From the NCBI GenBank assembly GCA_013001905.1, contig JABDLC010000039.1, positions 1 through 38,004 on the forward strand: DNA of 38,004 bases, given 5' to 3'. The notes under the pieces were generated by a model that did no database searches, was not told where the DNA came from, and saw only the letters and a list, made by a program, of their open reading frames with translations. This DNA is from Gammaproteobacteria bacterium. Lineage in GTDB: Bacteria > Pseudomonadota > Gammaproteobacteria > Steroidobacterales > GCA-2729495. Shown here piece after piece: positions 1 through 6,916 of the stretch. The number at the start of each line of letters is the position of its first letter. Position 1 is the stretch's first letter. The translations under genes and the position numbers were made by a program.

Positions 1-2
1 AG

Positions 3-557
3 GCCGTGCGCGGCACGACCAGCCCTATTCCACTGGCGCATATCGCATCCGAAGACGCCATCATGGCATCCGGCATGAACTGGACTTTCGTGCGACCGAG
101 CTTCTTCATGCAGAACTTCCGCAGCTCGCTCGACGCTGCACGCAAAACCGGCAAACTTTCGATGCCAATGGGCGACGGCACAGTCGCACTGACCGACACG
201 GCCAATGCCGGCGAGTTCATTGCCAAAGTCCTGACGGATGCAGACTCAACTCAGCACTACGGCAAGTACTACGACATTACGGGCCCCGACCCGGTTATGA
301 CCTTTCAGGATGTCGCTAATGTCATCGGCGAGGTCATCGGCCAGAAGGTTGAATACGACGACTGTGACGCTGATGCCTTTCAGGAGGCGATCCGGCCGTT
401 CCATCGCAATGACTGGCACTCCGATGCGGTCGCCTACCTGTTTGCAGAGATTGCGAACGGGAACACTCCCGGCATCAAAACTGACACCTTTCAGACGATG
501 ATGGGTAAGCCCGGCACCTCGCTGAAAGAGTATCTGCTGGCAATCGACAGTCAGTAA
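3..557 (+). CDS. NmrA-like NAD(P)-binding reductase, C-terminal part (5' end outside window)
   Basis: This is the C-terminal ~184 residues of an atypical short-chain dehydrogenase of the NmrA/HSCARG type. The reading frame is open to the window edge, so the N-terminal Rossmann part with the glycine-rich nucleotide-binding loop lies outside and cofactor use cannot be judged. Visible family features are the segment NWTFVRPSFFMQN, a substrate-side region with the GKLSMPMGDG turn, and the DITGPDPVMTFQDVA stretch typical of NmrA-like proteins, where a C-terminal helix pair follows the sheet. Members act as NAD(P)H-dependent reductases or redox sensors in the cytoplasm; the substrate is unknown. 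The stop lies 24 bases before the quinoprotein dehydrogenase on the same strand, so the two may be co-transcribed. The family call is fairly safe, the function is not. Confidence 0.75.
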   Translation, partial: AVRGTTSPIPLAHIASEDAIMASGMNWTFVRPSFFMQNFRSSLDAARKTGKLSMPMGDGTVALTDTANAGEFIAKVLTDADSTQHYGKYYDITGPDPVMTFQDVANVIGEVIGQKVEYDDCDADAFQEAIRPFHRNDWHSDAVAYLFAEIANGNTPGIKTDTFQTMMGKPGTSLKEYLLAIDSQ

Positions 558-581
558 GTAGCCACCGGTAGCCGGCTGGAG

Positions 582-2534
582 ATGATGCGCACACTACTCG
601 CAATCCTTTCTGTGCTCGTCGGTTGTTCAGCAGCAGCCAGTGACTGGCAACACACGGGTGGCGACATCGGCGGCTCACGCTATTCGCCGTTGGCACAGAT
701 CAATAAAGACAATGTCGGTGATCTGGAGATCGCGTGGCAGGTGCGCACGGGCGAGATGGATAAACGCGGGCCGCTCGCGGCCGCGGGACAATTTCAGGCA
801 ACGCCCGTCCTGACGCCCGAAGCCGCAGGCCAAAGCCTGGTCCTGTGCACGCCGTGGAATAAGGTGATCGCTCTCGACCCTGTGAGCGGCGCCGAGCGCT
901 GGTCCCATGACCCCAAAGCGAAAGGATTACCGCTGTATAACTGCCGCGGCGTCACCTACTGGGAGAACCTCGCCGCCGGGCCAAACGATGCCTGCAGACA
1001 CCGCATCGTATCGGGCACCATTGATTTGCGCATCATGGCGCTGGATGCCCGCAGCGGCGAACTGTGTGCCGATTTTGGCGACGGCGGCTACGTGCAAACG
1101 AAAGACATCATCAAAGCCGAAAGCCCGGCAATGAAGCGTGGCGACATCAAATACTTTTCAGCGCCGGTGATTGTTGATGATGTCATTGTTATCGGCTCGG
1201 CGACATTCACAAAAAACAAATCAACCACGGGGCCCAGCGGGGCCATCCGCGGCTTCGCGGCAAGCAGCGGGGAGCATCTGTGGTCATTTGATCCCGTACC
1301 GCGGGACCCGGCGGACCCGCAGCACGGCACCTGGACTGCAGAGGCGCTGCAGTCGGTCGGCGCAGCGAGCGCCTGGGCGCCGTTGTCCGCAGACCCGGAG
1401 CGCGGACTGGTGTTCGTGCCCACATCATCTGCCACACCTGATTTTTTCGGCGGGAACCGCCCGGGCGACAATCGCTACGCGAACTCCACGGTAGCATTAC
1501 GCGCCACGACCGGCGAAGTCGTGTGGCACTTTCAGAACATTCATCATGACGTATGGGACTGGGACACACCTGCGCAGCCGATTGCGGTCGACATTGAAAA
1601 AGACGGGCGCACGGTGCCGAGCGTTATTCAGCTGACGAAACAGGGGCTGACCTTTACCTTTGACCGTGACACCGGTGAGCCCGTGTTTGCCGTCGAAGAA
1701 CGTGCGGTGCCAACTGCCACTGAATTCGACGACGAGCTGTCGCCCACGCAGCCTTTCCCGGTCGCGCCACCACCGCTCGCAGCGAACGGCATTTACCCCG
1801 ACGACGCGTGGGGCCTGACACCGTGGGACCGGGGCAAGTGCCGTGAACTGATCGAATCGCATAATCACGGCCCGGTGTTCACTCCGCACAGCACCAAAGG
1901 CTCGATCACGGTCACTTCAATTAATAACTGGGCCGGCGGCGCTTACGATCGCCGCAACAATCTGCTCATTACGAACGTATCGAATATTTTCTGGCTGACC
2001 AAGATTACTGCTGAAGCTGATTACGACCCCGCATCGTCGAGCAATTTTGGCCCGCCGGCTCCGGTTATCGATGGCTGGGGCTATGCGGTTACCCGGCAGC
2101 CGCTACTATCGCCCTGGAATATTCCCTGTACGGCACCGCCGTGGGGCAAGCTGGTCGCGATCGACATGAGCAACGGTGCAATACGCTGGGAAGTGCCGCT
2201 CGGCACACTCGAAAAACTCGTGCCTTTCGAACTGCCCTTCGGTCTGCAACTGCCGATCCCCTGGGGCACCCCGGGAGCTGCGGGCGGCCCGATTGTGACA
2301 GGCTCCGGCCTCATCTTTATCGGTGCTACGTCGGACGAAAAATTCCGTGCGTTCGATGTGGCCAACGGTGAAGAGTTGTGGAAAACCGCTTTACCGACAT
2401 CTGCCAACGCAACACCGATGACCTATGCCATTGATGGCAAGCAGTACGTCGTGGCGGTGTCCGGCGGGCATGTCTGGCAATACCCGAATGTCTCCGACTA
2501 CGTGACCGCGTACGCATTGCCTTCAGCCAAATAG
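582..2534 (+). CDS. PQQ-dependent dehydrogenase, glucose/quinate dehydrogenase type, exported
   Basis: This 650-residue quinoprotein of the eight-bladed propeller family oxidises an alcohol, sugar or polyol in the periplasm using PQQ. The opening GGDIGGSRYSPLAQINKDNV and the later NIHHDVWDWDTPAQ (about residues 318-331, containing the aspartate that acts as catalytic base in glucose dehydrogenases) are hallmarks of the membrane glucose/quinate dehydrogenase group. The five-helix membrane anchor of E. coli Gcd is missing. The N-terminus is instead a short export signal ending LSVLVGC, which fits a lipobox, so a lipoprotein is possible; ordinary signal peptidase cleavage after SAAAS is the alternative. 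Two ATGs occur at 582 and 585. A GGAG at 578-581 abuts the first, so the second may be the real start. No cytochrome c domain and no pqq synthesis genes are present. The substrate cannot be told. Confidence 0.85.
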   Translation: MMRTLLAILSVLVGCSAAASDWQHTGGDIGGSRYSPLAQINKDNVGDLEIAWQVRTGEMDKRGPLAAAGQFQATPVLTPEAAGQSLVLCTPWNKVIALDPVSGAERWSHDPKAKGLPLYNCRGVTYWENLAAGPNDACRHRIVSGTIDLRIMALDARSGELCADFGDGGYVQTKDIIKAESPAMKRGDIKYFSAPVIVDDVIVIGSATFTKNKSTTGPSGAIRGFAASSGEHLWSFDPVPRDPADPQHGTWTAEALQSVGAASAWAPLSADPERGLVFVPTSSATPDFFGGNRPGDNRYANSTVALRATTGEVVWHFQNIHHDVWDWDTPAQPIAVDIEKDGRTVPSVIQLTKQGLTFTFDRDTGEPVFAVEERAVPTATEFDDELSPTQPFPVAPPPLAANGIYPDDAWGLTPWDRGKCRELIESHNHGPVFTPHSTKGSITVTSINNWAGGAYDRRNNLLITNVSNIFWLTKITAEADYDPASSSNFGPPAPVIDGWGYAVTRQPLLSPWNIPCTAPPWGKLVAIDMSNGAIRWEVPLGTLEKLVPFELPFGLQLPIPWGTPGAAGGPIVTGSGLIFIGATSDEKFRAFDVANGEELWKTALPTSANATPMTYAIDGKQYVVAVSGGHVWQYPNVSDYVTAYALPSAK

Positions 2535-2551
2535 GGTAAGATGCGCCGCTC

Positions 2552-3337
2552 ATGAAAGACGCCATCGACTCCATCATTCTGGGCATTGTGCAGGGACTCA
2601 CCGAGTTCCTGCCGGTGTCGAGTTCCGGGCATCTGGTGCTCGCACAGGAAGTACTCGGCACCTCCTTCGGTCAGGGCATACTGTTCGAGGTCGCGGTACA
2701 TGTCGCTACGCTGTTTGCCATTCTCATTTTCTATCGACAGCGTGTGATGCAACTGGCAACGGGTGTGTTCACTGCGCGACGCGATGCGCTGGAATACACG
2801 GGCAAGCTAATTGTCGGCACCCTGCCGGCAGTCATTGTTGCCCTGTTGTTGCGTGACCTGATCGAGGAGCAGTTTGATTCGCTGCTGGGCGTGGGCATCT
2901 GCCTCATTGTCACCGGCTTTCTGGTCTGGAGCACCCGCTATACGAACAAGCACGAAGGTGCTGAAGCGCCGGGCTGGGGCGCAGCGCTCATCATCGGCTG
3001 TGTGCAGGCGTTTGCGATTCTGCCCGGCATCTCACGCAGCGGCTCGACCGTTGCCGCAGGGCTGGCGCTCGGGCTGCACCCGTTGGCAGCGGCCGAGTTT
3101 TCATTCATGTTGGGCATGATCGCCATGGCAGGCGCCGGAGTTCTGCTGCTGCCGGAGCTGACCAGTATCGACCCCGCGCTGTTCAACACCATCATGGCCG
3201 GCTCCGTTGCCGCCCTGCTGAGCGGCCTCGCCGCTCTCATCGCATTTGTCTGGCTGCTCAAAACACAGCGCTTTCATATTTTTGCCTGGTACGCGTGGAC
3301 GGTCGGCGCGATTACGATTTATTTCGCGCTCACGTAG
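2552..3337 (+). CDS. uppP: Undecaprenyl-diphosphatase
   Basis: UppP (BacA) dephosphorylates undecaprenyl diphosphate to recycle the lipid carrier used for peptidoglycan and other envelope polymers; overproduction gives bacitracin resistance. The 261-residue length is normal and the protein is almost entirely hydrophobic helices. Both family signatures are present: the N-terminal GLTEFLPVSSSGH (around residues 15-27, with the essential glutamate and serines) and LPGISRSGST (around residues 159-168), which contains the conserved arginine. It follows the quinoprotein dehydrogenase by 17 bases, without an obvious functional link. Its last 8 bases overlap the end of the convergent gene on the other strand. 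Identification is secure. Confidence 0.96.
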   Translation: MKDAIDSIILGIVQGLTEFLPVSSSGHLVLAQEVLGTSFGQGILFEVAVHVATLFAILIFYRQRVMQLATGVFTARRDALEYTGKLIVGTLPAVIVALLLRDLIEEQFDSLLGVGICLIVTGFLVWSTRYTNKHEGAEAPGWGAALIIGCVQAFAILPGISRSGSTVAAGLALGLHPLAAAEFSFMLGMIAMAGAGVLLLPELTSIDPALFNTIMAGSVAALLSGLAALIAFVWLLKTQRFHIFAWYAWTVGAITIYFALT

Positions 3338-3635
3338 CCGCGCTTGCACCGCACTGCCAGCAGAACTCGAACGAACCGGGATTGGTCTCCGCACACGCAT
3401 TGCAGCGCCACTCGTTCGATGAATCGGACGTTTGTTCCCATTCGGCAATCAACTGTTTGGCCCGCGCCTCATCCGCGGCTGCAACTTTTACCCTGACGTT
3501 ACCGAACACCGGCAGCTCGCCCAGCGCACCCTGCAGCGCTTCACCGGATATATCGGCAGCGATATTGTGGCGCGCCAGAAGATGCACAACGAGATGCGCT
3601 TCGGCAGACGTTACGGTTGTAAACACAGTCTTCAT
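3330..3635 (-). CDS. DUF2007-type small protein with C-terminal zinc ribbon
   Basis: This is a 101-residue soluble protein. Residues 1-68 look like the DUF2007 (putative signal-transducing) fold: a start like MKTVFTTVTSAEAHLVVHLL, then IAADISGEALQGALGELP, then a VRVKVAAADEARAKQLI helix. Residues 75-95 form a compact zinc ribbon with two CxxC pairs (WRCNACAETN and FCWQCG). DUF2007 proteins are small ferredoxin-like-fold proteins of unknown role, thought to resemble PII-type regulators. It is the last gene of a three-gene minus-strand set (kinase-like, CPXCG protein, this one) with only 3 bases before it. Its 3' end overlaps uppP by 8 bases tail to tail. The family call is good; the function is unknown. 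Confidence 0.8.
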   Translation of the reverse strand: MKTVFTTVTSAEAHLVVHLLARHNIAADISGEALQGALGELPVFGNVRVKVAAADEARAKQLIAEWEQTSDSSNEWRCNACAETNPGSFEFCWQCGASAAT

Positions 3636-3638
3636 CGG

Positions 3639-3824
3639 TCAGAAGGTTTCGTTCTCGTTATGGACAGACACGATCAACGCACCGTCACCGCCAACAGCAA
3701 TATTGAAGACAATCGGTCGGCAGCACACCTGGCAATCCTCGATGTACTGATGGCCGGCCTCCTGTTCATCGACGACCACTGAGATCGACTCGCCGCAATA
3801 GGGGCAATTGACGTCTTTGACCAT
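3639..3824 (-). CDS. CPXCG-motif cysteine-rich protein
   Basis: This 61-residue protein opens with VNCPYCGESISVVVD and continues with a second pair, CQVCCRPIVFNI. The CPYCG plus CxxC layout and the length match the small CPXCG-motif cysteine-rich family, which is widespread in gammaproteobacteria and presumably folds around one zinc ion. No catalytic residues are evident and no function is established for the family. It lies 6 bases after the kinase-like gene and 3 bases before the DUF2007/zinc-ribbon gene on the same strand, so translation of all three is probably coupled. Two adjacent tiny zinc-binding proteins hint at a shared role in metal or protein binding, but that is inference. Confidence 0.82.
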   Translation of the reverse strand: MVKDVNCPYCGESISVVVDEQEAGHQYIEDCQVCCRPIVFNIAVGGDGALIVSVHNENETF

Positions 3825-3830
3825 GCGCTT

Positions 3831-4796
3831 CTAGCTCAGATTATTTAACTCATGATTCACGGCGGCGAGACGTTGGCGGGGCGCGGCCGGAGACTCCGCA
3901 AAACGCACCGTCTCAAGTATATTCAGCAGCGCATACATACCCCGGTATACAACACTGCGCACGGGGCACGCGTCATTGAGAAGGTTCTCGCCATAGCCCT
4001 CCCAAAATGCTTGCGGCACACCATACAACAGCAATACCCAATCGCTCAGCGGGTCGCCCCAAAACGCGCGTTCACCGTCGATGACGGCGACGATGCTTAT
4101 GCTTCCCTCTGACCTTCGAACGATGACGTTGCGCGGCCAGAGATCGCCGTGCAACAGCTTCGGCGTACTGACCTGATTCAGCGTCTCGGCAAACGCCTCG
4201 ATATGACGTTGATAAACCTCGATATCACGGGTCATCACATTGAGCCGTCTGCTGTCTTCAGCCATGCCGGCGACATTGTCAGCAATAAACGCTGACCAGC
4301 GATCGTGCTGAGAAAATGGCCCCGGATAACCGAAGCCGGAGCCGCTGCAGCTGTGCAGCCGCCGCGCGAACTCGCCCAGTTGCCGCCACAGCCTGTCGTT
4401 TTCTGCATCTGACAAAGTGCCGCTGATCTCATGCCAGAGCTCCCCCTCTACCCAGGGCTGCAGAAACGCCTCGCGGTCATCAACCGTAAAAAATGACAGG
4501 TATCGGGGCACCAGTGCACTGCAGGACGTGAGGCTGGTAGCCATTGCCCGCTCACGCTGCATCAGAAAGCGTTCGTTGTAGAAAACTTCAGCGCCTGCCA
4601 CCGGCGCAATTTTCAGCGCATAAGCGCCACGATCCGTGCTGACACGGTAGGCGTTGTTAAACATGCCGGAGGGCAGTTCTGTAACACTGGTGACCTGTTG
4701 CTTTGAAAGCTCGCGCTGCAACGCTGCGCGCAGCGCCTGTTCGTCAACCGGCTGCTGAAACGCCTGCTCATCACGCGCTATCTGACTGACTCGCAA
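3831..4796 (-). CDS. APH-fold phosphotransferase (aminoglycoside/choline kinase-like)
   Basis: This 321-residue cytoplasmic kinase of the aminoglycoside phosphotransferase superfamily probably phosphorylates a small hydroxylated or amine compound. Visible motifs are the ATP-binding lysine in YALKIAP (K62), the catalytic loop HGDLWPRN (H216 to N223, with catalytic D218 and metal-binding N223) and the second metal motif VIDGERAFWGDPLSD (D240). All catalytic residues appear intact. The HGDLWPRN form resembles fructosamine-kinase and choline-kinase relatives more than antibiotic resistance enzymes, so resistance should not be assumed. The start codon is TTG; a strong GGAGG at 4804-4808, seven bases away, supports it. 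Downstream are two small zinc-binding genes in tight succession; upstream, 44 bases away, is the HD-GYP gene. Confidence 0.75.
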   Translation of the reverse strand: MRVSQIARDEQAFQQPVDEQALRAALQRELSKQQVTSVTELPSGMFNNAYRVSTDRGAYALKIAPVAGAEVFYNERFLMQRERAMATSLTSCSALVPRYLSFFTVDDREAFLQPWVEGELWHEISGTLSDAENDRLWRQLGEFARRLHSCSGSGFGYPGPFSQHDRWSAFIADNVAGMAEDSRRLNVMTRDIEVYQRHIEAFAETLNQVSTPKLLHGDLWPRNVIVRRSEGSISIVAVIDGERAFWGDPLSDWVLLLYGVPQAFWEGYGENLLNDACPVRSVVYRGMYALLNILETVRFAESPAAPRQRLAAVNHELNNLS

Positions 4797-4840
4797 ATCC
4801 CTGCCTCCGGGAGTCAGTGTAACCGAGGCGCAGAATACGC

Positions 4841-5950
4841 CTAGAATCGCCGGGGTCGGAAGGCGTAAATCGCTGACTGCAGACTGCGCTCCATGGCGCC
4901 CGCATGCGCGGGGCGCTCGGCAGGCGGCAACACGCGCACCGCGTTGTGCTGATGCAAACTCAGCCAGCGTACTTCAAGAAAGGGCTGCTGTTGCTCATCT
5001 GCGATCAACGCGACCCGAGCGGTACCCTCATCGGCATCCTGGCCGCAAACAACGCCGGTGCTGCCGTCACTGAACTCGACCCAGGTACCGGTCGGGTAGT
5101 CGCCGATGGCGTTGCAAAACAACTCCAGCAGATCAGGATCAAATTTTTCGTGCTGCCGACGCAGGGTGACGAGTGCCGCATCACCACTGACACCGTCTGC
5201 ATAGTAGCGACTCACAGACAATGCGTCGTAGCTGTCGATAATGGCGGCGATCTGTGCATACAGAGAGATTTCGTCACGCTGCAAACGGCACGGATACCCA
5301 CTGCCGTCGACACGCTCATGGTGTGAGCGCACCATTTCGACGATTTCAGCGGACAACTCTCCCGGATGACGATGATTGATCGCCTCAACAATGCGCACAC
5401 CTTCACTGACATGACGTCGTGCGAACCGGTGTTCGGTATCGCTCAGGCCGCCAGCCTTGACCAGTATGACTACCGGTACGCGTAACTTGCCGATATCAAG
5501 CAGCAGCGCACCCAGCATCAGCTCGTGCAGGGATTTACGATCCAGCTGCAACGCCCGGCCCATGGCCAGCGCCCATATCACACAGCCGACTGACCGTCGG
5601 CACAGATGATACATACGGCCGTTAGCCGTTAACGCCCAGAACAAAGCATCAAGCTCATCAGTAAAGTCATCAATGATGGCGTCGATCACATAACGCGCAT
5701 GATTCAGTTCAGGAAGTTTGCCGCCACGCACGATGCGATGGATATCTTTAACGGTAGTCGACAAAGCGTTGACACGATCAATCGCACGACTGATTTCGCT
5801 GCACCCGCCGGTGCGTGGCACGACTGTGAGTTCAGCTGAATGAATGGAAGACGTTTTTTGCGGAGTCGACAAGCCGCCATCGACCACCCGCAAGGTGACC
5901 GACGACCCACGAGCCCCCGCCAGTGTCTGTCCGTTTGTTTTATCCACCAC
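4841..5950 (-). CDS. HD-GYP domain protein with degenerate metal site
   Basis: This is a 369-residue soluble protein. Residues about 115-270 are an HD-GYP domain, the family that hydrolyses cyclic di-GMP. The GYP signature is intact (HHERVDGSGYP, residues 210-220), as are H180 and the later DSYDALS aspartate. The HD pair itself reads LDIGK (L151-D152) instead of HDIGK, and the preceding conserved histidine (usually xHSV) is arginine in CRRSVG (residue 119). Two metal ligands are therefore missing and phosphodiesterase activity is doubtful; a c-di-GMP-binding or protein-binding role is plausible. The N-terminal ~70 residues are low in recognisable structure and there is no receiver domain. The start is GTG without a clear ribosome site, so the true start could be a little downstream. 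Confidence 0.8.
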   Translation of the reverse strand: MVDKTNGQTLAGARGSSVTLRVVDGGLSTPQKTSSIHSAELTVVPRTGGCSEISRAIDRVNALSTTVKDIHRIVRGGKLPELNHARYVIDAIIDDFTDELDALFWALTANGRMYHLCRRSVGCVIWALAMGRALQLDRKSLHELMLGALLLDIGKLRVPVVILVKAGGLSDTEHRFARRHVSEGVRIVEAINHRHPGELSAEIVEMVRSHHERVDGSGYPCRLQRDEISLYAQIAAIIDSYDALSVSRYYADGVSGDAALVTLRRQHEKFDPDLLELFCNAIGDYPTGTWVEFSDGSTGVVCGQDADEGTARVALIADEQQQPFLEVRWLSLHQHNAVRVLPPAERPAHAGAMERSLQSAIYAFRPRRF

Positions 5951-6036
5951 AACCTAACCCGATTGCTGCGGCGCATTTTAGCGGAAACCAAGGCAAATAG
6001 GGGCTTTTGCGGCGACTTTGGATGAAGTCTAAAGCT

Positions 6037-6054
6037 GCGGGCCCCGTTGCCCGC
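6037..6054 (-). terminator. GC-rich hairpin after the transhydroxylase-like operon
   Basis: Read on the minus strand, GCGGGC, a six-base loop and GCCCGC form a perfect six-pair stem just 13 bases past the small-subunit stop, followed by AGCTTTAG. The T tract is short, so this is a weak factor-independent terminator at best. It would separate the molybdoenzyme operon from the HD-GYP gene that follows on the same strand. Confidence 0.4.
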
Positions 6055-6067
6055 GCGACGAGAATTT

Positions 6068-6916
6068 TCAGCTGCCGAGTTGCAATACACCCAGATAAAC
6101 GCTGTCGTCCCCAAGCTCAAATGCCTGACTGCAGCGACCACCCTGCCCGCTGACCTCAACTGCATACGCGCCGCTGCCCGGAACCAGCTTGTCGACCTTG
6201 AACTCACCGAAGGTGTCGGTCGTGCTACGCGCCACTTCGCTACCGTCTTTCCTGACGATTACTTCAGCATCCGCCACACATTCCTCGACTCCGTTCAATT
6301 GCGCGACCACAGACCCGCTGACGAAACACCGGTTAAAAAAGTGCATGTTTTTGTAATACACCCTGGGCTTTGTGCCGAGCTCCGGCTGCAGCACCTCTAG
6401 TCCCTCATCAGCAACGATGCGCTGCATCTCGCTGTCGTCAACTTTGACAGACCGGAATACATCCATCGCACAGGACTGCTCTTCACGCGTTTGTTCCCAC
6501 CCTTCATCGAACAGGTGCGCGTCAAAAATCCATGCCTGCGGCAGCTGCAGCTCTTCATTCCATGAGATAGCACCATACGGGCAGGCATCGACAATTTGTT
6601 TCTGCCCTTTCGCCTTTTCAGGGTCGATGATCACAAGGCCATCGTCACGTTTCTTCACGGCCCCGTTTTCTGCCGCCTTCATGCACGGCGCATCATCACA
6701 GTGATTGCACATCACCGGCCTGAAGTGCGCATCCATAATCGGATAGCTGCCCCGTTCGTGACGCTCAATTTCGAGCCAGTTATGACCCATTGCAGGCTGC
6801 GGCGCTGCATAGCCCGGAAAATCGTTACCCGTGTGCTCGTCCTTAACCGCCAGAAAGCATCCGCGACAGTTATTGCAGCGCTCGACGTCGACGATCATGT
6901 TCCATTTCTTCGACAT
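6068..6916 (-). CDS. Transhydroxylase-like small subunit, ferredoxin-type with C-terminal Ig-like domain
   Basis: This 282-residue partner of the molybdenum subunit resembles the small subunit of pyrogallol-phloroglucinol transhydroxylase. Shared features are the order VERCNNCRGCF, then CNHCDDAPC, IIDPEKAKGQK, DACPYGAISWNEE, then LQPELGTKPRVYYKN, and finally a C-terminal beta domain with the GEFKVDKL turn, as in that family's carboxypeptidase-regulatory/Ig-like domain. Only C14, C17, C20, C70, C73, C78, C112 and C149 remain. By comparison with the three-cluster family pattern, positions 24, 129, 132 and 153 are V, W, D and V. One [4Fe-4S] site (C70, C73, C78, C112) looks complete and the others are damaged. 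The start at 6916 is chosen because ATG overlaps the large-subunit stop as TAATG behind GGAGGAGG; the 19-residue extension upstream is not credible. The protein has no Tat signal and should be cytoplasmic. Confidence 0.85.
   Translation of the reverse strand: MSKKWNMIVDVERCNNCRGCFLAVKDEHTGNDFPGYAAPQPAMGHNWLEIERHERGSYPIMDAHFRPVMCNHCDDAPCMKAAENGAVKKRDDGLVIIDPEKAKGQKQIVDACPYGAISWNEELQLPQAWIFDAHLFDEGWEQTREEQSCAMDVFRSVKVDDSEMQRIVADEGLEVLQPELGTKPRVYYKNMHFFNRCFVSGSVVAQLNGVEECVADAEVIVRKDGSEVARSTTDTFGEFKVDKLVPGSGAYAVEVSGQGGRCSQAFELGDDSVYLGVLQLGS

Noticed and set aside
3831-4796. Aminoglycoside resistance gene
   Set aside because: The fold matches, but the HGDLWPRN loop and context point to a housekeeping small-molecule kinase.
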